From NCBI GenBank assembly GCA_023935145.1, contig CM043705.1:17634501-17698500 (forward strand): a DNA stretch of 64,000 bases. The letters are read 5' to 3'. The notes beneath the pieces are model-generated. The model did not search any database and was not told the origin of the DNA. It saw nothing but the letters and a program-made list of their open reading frames with translations. The position numbers were made by a program, and so were the translations under genes. The stretch comes from Bretschneidera sinensis (lineage: Eukaryota > Streptophyta > Magnoliopsida > Brassicales > Akaniaceae). Below are positions 1-11,150 of the stretch, piece by piece; positions within the stretch are counted from its first letter, which is position 1, and the number at the start of each line of letters is the position of its first letter.

Positions 1-1714
1 TTTTTTTTTCTTTGGAGTACAAAATCCACTACGATATTAGTACAGTAGATTACTGTACCACTTCTTTACCAGTTCGATCAAACATCGTCCATTTTAGGCG
101 TGGCCCATCTTAAAAATTATAGAGGTGATAACTACTCAATTTGTTAATTTTAATAACTGATAGATATTTCAATAATAATTAAAAAACTCAAATGATAACC
201 AAAAATAAAACTTTAAAATCTCAACATAACATTTTTTTATTAGTTAGATTGATGGATAAAAAAATTAATTGATAAAATAAATATTTATCGAGCCTTAATT
301 TTAAATTTAACGGTGGCTGATTGTATGAATAATGGTTAAACATTGGTCAACTCAGACATCGCATCGAGTCCCAAATTTTGGTACTGTCATTATGGTTGGA
401 TTGACTGCATACACATCAACTTTGCTACTATTGCTAAGGTCCACACTCTTTTTTATCCCTTAATGCCTATAATGCTTACCTGGCTGCTGCTTTATCCGTT
501 ATTGTCTGCCATAAAAATTGAACCGAAGTCCTGTTTGCTCACCACAACTGGGATGAGGGGTTTGGCTTCTCTTTATCACTGTTTGGATAGAGACCAGATT
601 TGACGGTGTCTGTGTATTGTGTACCGCAAGAATTAGTTGAATTAGAATGATTACACTTCAATTATAATTTCATACCATATTAAAAACCTTAAAAAAAACT
701 ATATTTGCACAATTATGATCTTCATCCTTAGGAAGAATTATATTATTATAGGCCGCCACACTATTTCATTTAATGCTTAATAATACAAGTGTAAATGACC
801 CGTTCTGGTTTTGTACAGTGGTTTTAATGGTCATAAGGGAAGGGCAACTTGAGCATTGATATTAATGTCAAGAACTAACAGCCATATGCTTCTACTTGTC
901 ATTTCTTACCACAAAACTGGTTGCCTACCACTGCCATTCTTGACTATTAAGATGCAATGTTAGGCAGCTACAGGAATGACACTGAGAATGTAGTATCGAT
1001 AAGCTCAGGCACACTAGAACCTGACCCATGTTGTCTTACTTTCACTCCGAGAAAAATGCAACTGCTAAGCTAAGCAGAGTCACCTCTTAATATTAAGAAT
1101 TTTTTTTATCAGCTCAGATTGTCTTATATTCCATTTGGATGGAAAGATGGTGTTAAAGTGTTTAATGGGACAACTACCAGAATCAAACAGAAACTAGTTG
1201 CATGTTAAAATAAAATTTTAATTTCTTATGTTTACTTTGGTCCGAGTGGACATTTATTTAGGTCTAGAATTTTACAACCTGTACTAGATTATTATATAAT
1301 AACAAATGAGGTCTTTGCAAAAATAAATAAATATATAAAATAAAATGGGGTCCATGATGCAACCATACAATAGTAAGGTCTTTAAAATCCCAATTCAATA
1401 GGGTGCGAGATAATTACTTTTGAAACTTCGTTAAATTTAAAAATCAATAATGCAAACAAAGTCAAATTAAGCATCCTGAGTGGTACAAAACAACTATACT
1501 ACTCCATTAAAATCAATATTGAACTGTTAAGGCCATTCCTAATCTCACCTCTAGGCGCCTCTAATTCCCTATCGTTTATCATCATCTATATCCTAAACTC
1601 AACCCATGTTCAGCCAGATGAGCCTGCACAGCTTCTTCCCTTTCAGATTTTTTATCGTTGTTGTGAGCAAAATCTATATAGCCAACCTCTTTCTGGAGTC
1701 AGTTCAATTAACAG
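1..1714. other. intergenic, no gene recognised
   Basis: AT-rich sequence with no reading frame I can tie to a family. The one open stretch of some length (343-603, +) has no recognisable motif and no homology I know of. The right end runs into the ectodomain relic that starts near 1715 and may include its decayed upstream part. Confidence 0.5.
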
Positions 1715-2132
1715 AATCAACATATGAAGCTTGCCCTTCTATGAACTGCGGGTGGTCCGAACATTAGCTACCCCTTTTATATCCGTGATGCTGGAGTTGA
1801 TCACTGTGGCTACCTGGGTTTTGGGATTCATTGTGAGGAACGTAGGCCTGTCTTTAGAACCTCCAGCGGTCACTACATTTGAAATATTTCTTACGAAGAC
1901 CACACATTTCGATTGTTCAACATAGAGCTGATCACGAACACAACTTGCTTTGCTCCTCTACTTTCTCTTTTGATCGCTCTTCCCTCAATTTTAGTCGTTA
2001 CCATGCTGATCTCTCTTCTTCTTTTACAATTGCACTGACTCGCTTCATGTTAATTACACGGATTCTTTGGTTGCTTGCACTTCCAGTGATACGAGCAACA
2101 CTTTTGTCGCGTTAGTCCCTAGGGATGAAGAC
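1715..2132 (+). pseudogene. Relic of an LRK10L/WAK-type extracellular domain (GUB_WAK_bind), truncated by a retroelement
   Basis: Reading across frames gives the usual order of a galacturonan-binding WAK ectodomain: YEACPSMNCGW, then a YPF(Y) stretch, HCGYLGFGIHCEE, NISYEDHTFRLFNIEL, a Cys, and near the end FYNCTDSL and DEDCYVPE. The frame changes at least twice, and stops occur, for example after SGHYI near 1880. The relic ends exactly where the chromovirus LTR begins (TGTTACGTGCC at 2133). No kinase exon follows on the other side of the retroelement, so this is a dead copy. It is a different subtype from the intact receptor kinase 4 kb downstream, which suggests a local cluster of such receptors. 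Family knowledge: these domains face the apoplast. Dead status is seen directly from the frameshifts. Confidence 0.7.
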
Positions 2133-2456
2133 TGTTACGTGCCAGAGTTTACGACCTCATAGTGGGTTTATGAATGGATAGAGAACAAGGATCATCCGTG
2201 CGTACTCTACCTATGATGGAATTTTGTAGGACACTTCGAGGGATCCTAGGCCTCCTTAGTTGGTTTAATTCGAGAAAAACCACAACTCCAAATCAACACA
2301 AGGTTGAAGATAATACTGATGATATATTCTTCATTCTTGGCCTCAAGCTATTAAATAGTCGAACAGCTTTTGATGGAATAGGCAATAACCCGTTCTTACA
2401 TAAAGGAAAATTGCAGTTGCATAATTCTAGCACAAATTTATTGAAAAAAAATAACA
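2133..2456 (-). repeat. Chromovirus LTR, copy 1
   Basis: It starts TGTTACGTGCCAGAG and matches 4091-about 4415 over about 320 bp with scattered substitutions. The right edge is set at ..AATAACA (2456). An alternative edge 20 bp further right (..AAATAACA, about 2476) is possible because the ending is duplicated. TG..CA ends are present. Confidence 0.65.
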
Positions 2457-2529
2457 TTGATTGAAAGAAAATAACATTTATTTAATTATTAATGGTAAGC
2501 ATCAATCACTCCCATCTCATGATTCTTGG

Positions 2530-4090
2530 TCCCAGACAACTCTTCCCTCCCTAAAAATTTCATTGTCCTCAAGGGAAAAGCATGTATTCAATTCTGTCAG
2601 ATTCTCCCATGTTGCCTCAGCAGGAGAGAGATTTTGCCAATGAATAAGAGCTTCAATTTCTTCTCCTTTTTTTTTTTGATTTTATTGCTAGACCGTATTG
2701 TCCCACGTAACTCTACTGTTTTCCCCTCCCAATAAAATCACATCCATAGCTCATTGAATTGCCAAATAATTGGACTCAGTTTTTTAAGCCATTGAGTTCC
2801 AAAAAGGGCATCAAATCCTTCCACCGATAAAAGGTAAAAATCCACGTGGAATTGAACCTTTTGCACTAAAATAGGGAGCCTTTCACACAATCTTTCACTT
2901 TTCATTTTATTTCCATCCGCAACTTGAACCAAAAATTCTTCTTTCTTTGTAGGATAAATTCCCATTTTGGTAGCTAACTTTGAATTCAATAAGTTATGAG
3001 TGCAACTGGAATCCACCAATATTGTAACCATGGAATCTCCAATTTTTCCAAAAAAACGCATGGTTTGAGGTGCCGCATTTCTTGAAATAGTATGAAAACT
3101 AATTTTAGAAATCTCTTCTTCCACTTCCTCCTCGATGGTAGTCTCATCCAACGGCTCGTCAATAGAAGGAAAAATTCCTTCTATTAAAAATAACTTATTG
3201 CTATTTTTCGTCACAATTGAAGCATAATCCGTGCGTCCTCCTTTCTTGCAACTCAGCCGGACTCAACCTCTTGATGGTGGGGGTACGATCTCTAGTAAGA
3301 GATGTTGAGGGTAAAGGTGGATGTCCCATGGTGGATGTAGCCTTTTGAGGTTCCATGTACCCTCCCTTCCATTGGTCATACATACGAGACTCATAGAGTT
3401 GTGCAAGACCGATAGCGGCAGATAATGAAATTGGATTACATGCTTGCACGTCAACTCGTATTGCCTCCTTTAACCCACTCACAAAGCACCCAACTTGTTC
3501 TTCGAACAAATGGCTGGCTCAATGTTACAAACGATCAAAGTCCATTTGGTAATCACGGATGCTTCCCGTTTGTTTAAGCTTGGTGAGATCCCCAAAAAAA
3601 ATTTGGTATCTTGAAGGCCCGTATCGTAAATGCAACTCGTACTTAAAAACTTCCCAATTGACACCTTCTCCCCGATTTTTGAAACGTTGATACCATAATT
3701 GGACATTGCCATCCAAGTGATAACCGGTCATGAGGAGTTTTTCCGCCTCTTCCGTGCCTTGGAACTCGAAAAATTTCTCCACTCGACAAATCCATTCGAT
3801 TGGATCATCCATGCCATTATAGCGTGGAAAGTCCAACTTAGTGATTTTGGGTGCGAGAGAGCCTCCTCCCGAAAGGCTATGACGAGGCCGCCTAGAAAAC
3901 TCGGCATCATCGTCATGTTCTCCACTCCGCGTAGAAAAACAAGCAAACATGCTCTCCATATGTTTCAAGAGACGTTCTTCACTAGCCTTCATAGCTTGTT
4001 GTAATTCCTTTTGGCCCGCAGCCAATGAGCCAAGCTCATTCTCCACTTGCTCGAGACGGTGGTCGAACATGCCTGGCTCTGATACGAAGT
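2530..4090 (-). pseudogene. Chromovirus internal region, copy 1: gag - CCHC - protease - chromodomain end, broken
   Basis: On the minus strand the order is gag with a coiled-coil-like start (LEQVENELGSLAAGQKELQQ), the retrotransposon-gag core (KLDFPRYNGMDDPIEWI, VQLWYQRFKNRGEGVNWEVF, 4090-3525), and then a frameshift into the rest of gag (3509-3201) ending in CFNCDEK. A second break follows before a retropepsin-like domain (3214-2738) with VDSSCTHN where the family has DSGSTHN, so its Gly is replaced by Ser. Directly after FGTQWLKKL and NELWM comes a chromodomain-like tail (LIHWQNLSPAEATWENL, about 2650-2560). The missing middle is the RT, RNase H and integrase core. Several frameshifts make it non-functional. 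Confidence 0.75.
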
Positions 4091-4415
4091 TGTTACGTGC
4101 CAAAGTTTGCGACCTCATAGTGGGTTTATGAATAGGTAGAGAACAAGGATCGTCCTTGCGTGCTCTACCTATGATGGAATTTTGTATGACACTTCGAGGG
4201 ATCCTAGGCCTCCTTAGTTGGTTTAATTCGAGAAAAACCACAACTCCAAATCAACACAAGGTTAAAGATAATACTGATGATGTATTCTTCATTCTTGGCC
4301 TCAAGCTATTAAATAGCCGAACAGCTTTTGATGAAATAGACAATAACTCATTCTTATAGAAAGGAAAATTACAATCGCATAATTCTAGCACAAATTTATT
4401 GAAAGGAAAAAACAT
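4091..4415 (-). repeat. Chromovirus LTR, copy 2
   Basis: It starts TGTTACGTGCCAAAG and is nearly the same as copy 1. It is preceded on the left by the primer-site motif and the gag leader of internal copy 1, so in minus orientation it is the 5' LTR of copy 1 and the 3' LTR of copy 2. Confidence 0.65.
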
Positions 4416-4484
4416 TGATTGAAAAAAAAATAACATTTATTTAATTATTAATGGTAAGCATCAATCACTCCCATCTCATGATTC

Positions 4485-5461
4485 TTGGTCCCTGACAACT
4501 CTTCCCTCCCTAAAAATTTCCTTGTCCTCAAAGGAAAAGTGTATCTTCAATTCTGCCAGATTCTCCCATGTTGCCTCAGCAGGAGAGAGATTTTGCCAAT
4601 GAACAAGAGCTTCAATTTCTCCTCTTTTTTTTTCGATTTTATTACTAGGCCCTCTTGTCCCACGTAACTCTACTGTTTTCCCTTCCCAATAAAATCACAT
4701 CCATAGCTCATTGAATTCCCAAATAATTGGACCTAGTTTTTTAAGCCATTGAGTTCCAAAAATGGCATCACATACTTTCACCGGTAAAAGGTAAAAATCC
4801 ACGTGAAATTGAACCTTTTGCACTAAAATAGGGAGCGTTTCACACAATCCTTCACTTTTCATTTTATTTCCATCCACTACTTGAACCGAAAATTCTCCTT
4901 TCTTTGTAGGATAAATTCCTATTTTGGTAGTTAACTTTGAATTCAAGAAGTTATGAGTGCTACCGGAATCCACCAATATTGTAACCACGAAATCTCTAAT
5001 TTTTCCCAAAAAAAACGCATAGTTTGAGGTGCCGCATTTCCTGAAATAGCATGAAAACTAATTTTAGGAATCTCTTCTTTCGCTTCCTCCTCGATGGTAG
5101 TCTCATCCAACGGCTCGTCAATAGAAGGAAAAATTCCTTCTATTAAAAATAACTTCTTGCAACGATGGCCCAGGGAAAATTTTTCATCGCAATTGAAGCA
5201 TAATTCGCGCGTCCTCCTTTTTGGCAACTCAGCCGGACTAAACCTCTTGATGGTGGGGGTACGATCTCTAGTAAGAGATGCTGAAGGTAAAGGTGGATGT
5301 CCCATGGTGGATGGAGCCTTTTAAGGTTCCACATACCCTCCCTTCCGTTGGTCATACATACGAGACTCATAGAGTCGTGCAAGACTGATAGCGGCAGATA
5401 ATGAAATTGAATTACATGCTTGCACGTTAACTCGTATTGTTTCTTTTAACCCGCTCACAAA
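4485..5461 (-). pseudogene. Chromovirus internal region, copy 2: 3' part of gag - CCHC - protease - chromodomain end, broken
   Basis: It is parallel to copy 1 but more complete at the knuckle (CFNCDEKFSLGHRCKK near 5205-5155) and retains DSGSTHN in the protease (about 4960). A one-base difference near 5005-5010 splits the protease frame. The protease-to-chromodomain jump is at the same place as in copy 1 (near 4690), so the deletion predates the duplication or defines a non-autonomous family. The 5' part of gag is missing: the sequence switches at 5461/5462 (CACAAAG|AAAAATTAC) into an LTR fragment. Confidence 0.7.
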
Positions 5462-5600
5462 GAAAAATTACAATCACACAATTCTAACACAATTTTATTG
5501 AAGAAAAAAAACATTGATTGAAAAAAAAAAATATTTATTTAATTATTAATAGTAAGCATTAATACACCATCGCGTTATTCTTGGTCCGTGAGAAAGACTT
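5462..5600 (-). repeat. Third chromovirus fragment: LTR edge plus 3' UTR
   Basis: AAATTACAATC.. to ..AAAACATTGATTG matches the right end of LTR2 (about 4365-4425). The following ATTTATTTAATTATTAAT and GTAAGCAT.. match the 3' UTR of the other copies up to the words TTCTTGGTCC. Similarity stops near 5600. Confidence 0.6.
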
Positions 5601-6383
5601 TAGTTGTTGCCAGAGCTTAGGTACCATGATTATTTTAAGGTGCAGTAGGAGGGGAAAAAGTAAGACGAAGAAAAAAAAAAAAAAAAAAAAAAACAGAATT
5701 TATGACCACAAATTCTGTTTACACATCCCCGTCCCTGTGGCCACTCAGAGTGTTTTTTTTTCTTGAAAAGGATGCATACTGTCATTTTTCTCTTTGCAAC
5801 ATTTTTGTAATATTTCCCTGCAGAATGGGTAAACCTTTTCCTCTTTTTTCCACGAAGTTTGTGGACCACATAAAAAATTTCTGTTTTGTTATAAACGAGA
5901 CTACAATAAATATCTAATCAAACTATAGACTCTTATGTTCTAACCTTTTCTACCCTTAATCATGATTCATGAGAACTAGAGAGCTAAAGAATTTCAAATT
6001 CATATTATTCTCTAAACGTTTAAAACAAACCCCAAAGAATTCCTGATATCGTAATCTTAATTTTTTTAATGTTTAAAATGTTTTGAATAACTTAAGTCTT
6101 CATAGAAAGTGTAAAAATTTTTGTATCAGAGTCAACATACAGATTTCTCAATGCATAATTACAATTGCTAACCACCTTAGTCTGCTTCCAGAAGAATTTC
6201 CCATCCAATCCGCACGTCAATGGCGTGTTTGACGGACACAGCTAGCTATATTTTTTTATAAGAGGCACACAGCTAGACATATGGGGAAGAAATTGGATTC
6301 AAGATTAACTTAGATTCAACGTATCAATTCAAATAGTTTAGATCCTGAATTGAATCATAGTAAATCGGAAGATTCTGGTAGCT
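5601..6383. promoter_or_regulatory. Upstream region of the LRK10L gene, with a sequence duplicated in its first intron
   Basis: No gene is seen. 5830-5965 (TTCCACGAAGTTTGTGGACC.., ..CCCTTAATCATGA) resembles 7425-7503. This suggests that promoter plus first exon were duplicated together to give the relic inside the intron. TTTTTTATAAGAGG at about 6251-6264 is a plausible TATA box 120 bp before the start codon (inference). An A-run of about 23 bases lies near 5670-5693. Confidence 0.4.
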
Positions 6384-9300
6384 ATGTTTAGGAGGATTCC
6401 TCTTCATCTGTCCGTCATCCTTGTTCTATCTCTTTGTACGCTTCTTCACTCGGCTGAAGGAAAGGAAAACCGCACCCTTTGTCTGCCCTTCTTCTGTGGA
6501 GAGCTTGGTGAGCTCAGGTTTCCCTTCTTTAAAGATGAGAATAAATCCTATTGTGGGTTCTGCAAGGTGAATAATTGTAGCAACCCAGTTCAGACGATCC
6601 AGTTGGAGAACGGAGGAAGATTGTATGAAGTCAAAAGCATCTCTCAGTCTAATGTCATTCAAATCACAGATCCTTCGCTCCAGCAACAGATCAACTCCCG
6701 TAACTGTGAAGATTTTAGCAATTTGACTCTTCCTGCCTCTCCGTTGATCTCTTTGACAATCAGGAACAATCAAACCCTTTTCAAATGCAATCGCACTCTC
6801 AATATCTCTGTTCCTGAAAATTTTCATCATAAAAGCTGCATAGACTACAAGATCTACTATGGTCCCGTGAACAATAATAATTTACCAAGTTTTCCACCTC
6901 AATGTTCAGTCATTCAGCTCCCAGCAAACAGAGATAGAGGAAACGACGACCTGTTTTCATTTTTAACTGCAACATTCTTTCTGGACATGTTCATACCTAG
7001 CGATTGTTTCAGCTGTCATTATGAAGGAGGTCGATGTGAAATTAAAAGTTACGGAAAATATGGATGTGCCAACAGAAAGGAAGTTATAGAGAAGGGATTA
7101 TCTACTGAAAGTAATGAAGGTACATACACCAGATAAGAATAAATGCTGAAGGACTAACATTTATACATGCATGTGTATTTCTTTGTATCCTGTCGTTCTA
7201 TGTTCTGATGATTCTTCGTACCTTTACATTGTGCCCTTCAGTATTTATTCATTTATTTGCTTCATACAAGACTGAATCCTCTTCTCAATTGAGAACCTCA
7301 TCTTAACACGAATTTCTGATCTTAAGACTATCTACCATGTCCCTGTGACATCTCTTAACAGATTTTTTCTCACACTCAGATGCCTAATGCTTTTTTCTCT
7401 TCACTCCTTTCTCTAGCTTTTACAATTTTCGTGGACCATATTGAAGAAATCCTGTTTCATTACGAAAAAGATACTAACTGATATTCTATACCCTTAATCA
7501 TGACAACAAGACTTCCAAATCTTTCTGCTGTTGTCTGGATGTTTCAAGGAAGCTGCAATTATCTTCCTATGTACGTAACAATTTAAAATCTTGATCAATA
7601 TATGATTTTGAAGGGTCATGGAGTCAAGTCTTTCTAGTTCCGGTCTATGGAGAAGAAAGTACGAAATTTTTCATTCAGGTCTTCGACCAACCAATCAAAA
7701 GAATTCCAAATAAAATTTACACAGCTAACCCACCTTGCTTTGCTTTCAGTCTGTACCCAAAAGTCTTCTCCTATGCATTCTCCAAGTGAATTGGCCTGTT
7801 TAACTAATTATATAAAGTAATCATACAAAAATGAATATGCATTAACCCCCCATTTTTAGCAAGAAGCTTTATCCTTGTTTATATAGCTGCTTTTTATTTG
7901 AATTGGGAATTTTGGGATGTCTACTGTCTCCTTGTTTGTTTTCTTTGTTCTCTTCAACCTTGTACTTCTTCACTCGACTGAAGAAGAAAAGAACCATGGC
8001 CATAGTTTCCCTTTTATATGGAGAAGATGAACTCCACCTGCGGGGTGTTCAAGGTAAATTGTAGTGAGCCAGTTCAGTCGATCCAACTGGAGAAGAGAAG
8101 AAGACGGTGTTGGGATTTTACCTCTAAAATTCACCTACTCAAATTTTAAGCAAAAAACACAACCACAACAATTAAATAAGTAAAACAAACAAATATAAAA
8201 AACACAACAATTTAATGTGGTTTGGCAACCTCATTGCCTTCGTTCACCAACAAACTCTCTGTTTTATTGATCTCTTTAGTTACAACTTTAGGAGAGCAAA
8301 GTTGTCAAACTCTCACAACCCAAAATCCCCAATACAATCGTAACTCTCAATTTAGCTCTAGTTGTAAGTGCAGCCCAAAACCCCAATACACCCAAAACTC
8401 TCAACCTATCTCTAGTAGTAAATCCTTCTGATTTACAATGTATTTTGAAATTATGAATGTGTCTCAAACCTTTTCTATGACCCTCTGATATTTTCCTAAT
8501 ACTACTAGGAAAATAACAACATAGGAAACAGCTTCTACTCTTACTAGAATAAACAACAATCTAATAGGAAACTGCTACTACTACTAGAATAAGTAATTAT
8601 AAAATAGGTAATCATTTTTCCCAAACCAAATAAAATTGTTCCTTGTGGGATTTGAGTCAAAATCCTAACAGATGCTATATAGTTGAAGACATCTCTAAGG
8701 CTGTACTTTGGGAACACAAATTCTAGAAACTGCAACGTTTTCAACAACTTGACTCGTCCTAAGTCTCTTTGGGTCTCCCTAGGACCCAAAGACTTCTAAA
8801 CTCAGTTCAAATGCAACCGCACTCTTAGTATCACTTACCCAATAGACTTTGATTATATAAGCTGCAAGGACTACAAAATCTAGTACTTCACAAAGTTTTC
8901 CATCTCGGTGTTCAGTTATTCAGCTCCCACCAAACAAGGAACCAAGTAAAAAGTGGCCTGTTTACATATTTAGGTGCTACATTCTTTGTTGATGTGCACC
9001 TATCTAGAGATTGTTATATGTTTCATTACAGAGGAGGCCAGTGTCAAAATAACAGTGAGGGAAAGTATGAATGTGTCAATGAAATGAAAGGTAAAGGAAG
9101 GAATAGATAGATACATATATGGTGAAAGACTAACATGTAGACATGCATATACGCATAATTGCATGCATAAACATTTCCTTATAAAATGTGTTGTATTAAT
9201 CCCTCATGTGTTTGCAAAACCTGCTGTGCTCTCTGTAACACACCCCAACCCCTATACTTGCTAATTTGCATAAGATCCGTACACGGGTCATGAATTTAGC

Positions 9301-11150
9301 TTGCAGCAATAAATCTGTATTAGATATTGATTAGACATGTTTTGATTGTTCTTTACATATTACTGTATTGATTCTTAACATTTCAGAGAATGCCAGTTTT
9401 TCTGTTTCAATTCCACTTGTTCTATTTGAGCTGACAACATAGTTCCTTGTGACTTCTGTTGCAGGGAATAAAAATTCACCATTGAAGCTAGGACTAGGTA
9501 ATTCTATATCTCAAATTTCCATGTTTCGTAGTAGTATATGTTTCTTTGTAACCTTCAACAGAAAATTTTCTACCATTATACCATTTCTTCAATGGCTGTC
9601 AACCGGTCAAAAGTTAACCACTCTCCTTTTTCACATATGCTTCAGTTATTGGAGGCCCGGTCATCCTGATAATAATTATCTCCTCCCTCTTTATTATCTG
9701 GTGTCGCTACAGAAGAAAACATGCCTCTTCAGATTTCCTCCCAAGGAACATTTCTTCTGATCCCTCCTCAAAATCAGATCTGGATGGGGGCAGTGTCTAT
9801 TACGGGGTCCCCATCTTCTCCTACAGTGAACTTGAAGAAGTCACTAGCAATTTTGATAGTGATAAATTAGTTGGAGATGGAGGTTTTGGAACAGTATACC
9901 ATGGTAAGAAAATAATATTCTACGTTTCGTTTGAAAGAGAACCCATATGCATTAGAGAATTGCAAAGAACCTAAAAGAAAAAAGAGAAAAAGACACCTAT
10001 TCAGAAAACTAGAGCATGAGCTTCTGACCTTTGGATCTGCAGATCCAGTCATACAGATTGCAGATTGAATGGTTAATTTTCGAAGAAAAATAGAAAACCA
10101 AATGGAGAGATTATTATGAATGACCTCATACTCTTATAGGTTGTCGACTGATCTTTACATGATCTTTTTGAACTAGGCAAACTTCCAGACGGCCGGGAAG
10201 TTGCAGTTAAGCGTCTATATGAGCACAACTATAGAAGGGTTGAGCAGTTCATGAACGAAATAGAAATCCTCACGCGTATCCGCCACAAAAATCTTGTGTC
10301 CCTGTATGGTTGCACTTCACGCCGCAGCCGCGAACTCCTCCTTGTGTACGAATTCATTCCCAACGGCACTGTTGCTGATCAACTACATGGTGATCAAGCG
10401 AAGCCTGGTTCACTAGCATGGCCAATTCGTATGAGCATCGCCACAGAAACAGCTAGCGCATTGGCTTACCTCCATGCTTCTGCTATCATACACCGCGATG
10501 TAAAAACTAACAACATTCTCCTTGATAACAATTTTTGTGTCAAAGTTGCAGATTTTGGAATTTCCCGGCTGTTCCCCAGTGATGTAACTCATGTCTCAAC
10601 TGCTCCACAAGGGACTCCTGGCTACGTTGACCCCGAATATCACCAATGTTATCAGCTCACTGTTAAGAGTGATGTTTATAGCTTTGGAGTTGTCCTCATT
10701 GAACTAATATCATCAATGCCAGCAGTTGATACAAATAGGCACAGGCATGAGATTAACTTGGCTAACTTAGCCATAAACAGAATACAGAAACGTGCATTTA
10801 ATGAGTTGATTGACCCAAATCTTGGGCACGAATCAGATGAAGAAGTTAGAAGGATGACAGCTTCTGTTGCAGAATTGGCTTTTCGCTGTTTGCAGCAGGA
10901 TAGGGAGATGAGGCCTACCATGGATGAGGTTCTTGAGGAATTAAAGAGAATTCAAACTGGGGAGTCCAAGTTGGACAACCCAGAGGAAACACATGATGAT
11001 AATGAGGTGATGAAGATTGTACAGCCCCCACCTTCACCATTGGATTACGATGAGCTTGCATTGTTGAAGAATATCCGGCTGCCACCTTCACCAGACTCTG
11101 TAACTCAGAAGTGGGTTAGTAGTAATACTACACCTAATACCAGTGGATAA
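6384..11150 (+). CDS. LRK10L-type receptor-like protein kinase (GUB_WAK ectodomain, TM, RD Ser/Thr kinase), four exons
   Basis: Exons 6384-7119, 9465-9497, 9646-9903 and 10177-11150, all with GT-AG introns and matching phase, give 666 residues without a stop. Residues 1-26 look like a signal peptide. The ectodomain is Cys-rich with the galacturonan-binding pattern (LCLPFFCGELGELRFPFF, YCGFCKVNNCSNPVQ). Residues 257-280 (VIGGPVILIIIISSLFIIW..) are a membrane helix followed by basic residues. The kinase shows GDGGFGTVYHG (about 333-343), Lys in VAVKRL (354), HRDVKTNNILL (catalytic Asp 450), DFG (468-470) and PGYVDPEYHQ. It is an RD kinase with all key residues and so predicted active. Family role: cell-surface receptors linked to defence or ABA signalling; the ligand here is unknown. 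Intron 1 (2.3 kb) holds a dead duplicate ectodomain. The start is the first ATG of the frame and gives the signal peptide. Confidence 0.9.
7918..9095 (+). pseudogene. Dead duplicate of the LRK10L ectodomain exon, inside intron 1 of the intact gene
   Basis: It parallels exon 1 closely. A leader-like stretch (TGTTTTCTTTGTTCTCTTCAAC) and LHSTEEEKNH come first, then a GVFKVNCSEPVQSIQLE-like stretch (about 8040-8095). After a 563-bp insertion it resumes with NCNVFNNLTR-like, FKCNRTLS-like, SCKDYKI, RCSVIQLPPNKE-like, YRGGQCQNNSEGKYEC (to about 9080), then a former donor region. Stops and shifts are frequent, and the start ATG (7918) leads only into a short frame. Its donor-like ..AAAGGTAAAG at 9088-9097 matches the position of the real exon 1 donor. 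It was probably an alternative first exon sharing the downstream TM-kinase exons before it decayed (inference). Confidence 0.75.
8108..8670. mobile_element. Solo LTR-like insertion in the ectodomain relic
   Basis: A block starting TGTTGGGATTTTA and ending AAAATCCTAACA (short inverted ends, TG..CA) interrupts the relic. It has the LTR-like stretch TTAATGTGGTTTGGCAACC. The flanking five bases, GACGG on the left and GATGC on the right, are only a poor match, so a target duplication is doubtful. No internal coding region is present, hence solo LTR or a very small non-autonomous element. Confidence 0.6.

Larger units (their letters stand above)
2133..5600 (-). mobile_element. Tandem, internally deleted Ty3/gypsy chromovirus remnants (LTR-internal-LTR-internal-partial)
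   Basis: Three partial copies lie head to tail, all in minus orientation. The order on the plus strand is LTR1 (2133-2456), internal copy 1 (about 2457-4090), LTR2 (4091-about 4415), internal copy 2 (about 4416-5461), then an LTR fragment and 3' UTR (5462-5600). A tRNA-iMet-like primer site, TTCGTATCAGAGCC read on minus, lies just right-to-left of LTR2 (about 4074-4090). The internal region codes for gag, a CCHC knuckle and a retropepsin-like domain, and then jumps directly to a C-terminal chromodomain-like end. Reverse transcriptase, RNase H and most of integrase are absent. The layout fits LTR-LTR recombination of a non-autonomous deletion derivative. No intact copy and no flanking target duplication were found. 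Confidence 0.75.

Noticed and set aside
343..603. Open frame of 86 codons near the left edge
   Set aside because: No motif, no coding-like composition and no known relative.
5702..5917. Frame near the A-run upstream of the receptor kinase
   Set aside because: Low complexity, overlaps an A-run and a duplicated promoter-like sequence.
6426..6830. Minus-strand frame opposite exon 1 of the receptor kinase
   Set aside because: Shadow of a real coding exon.
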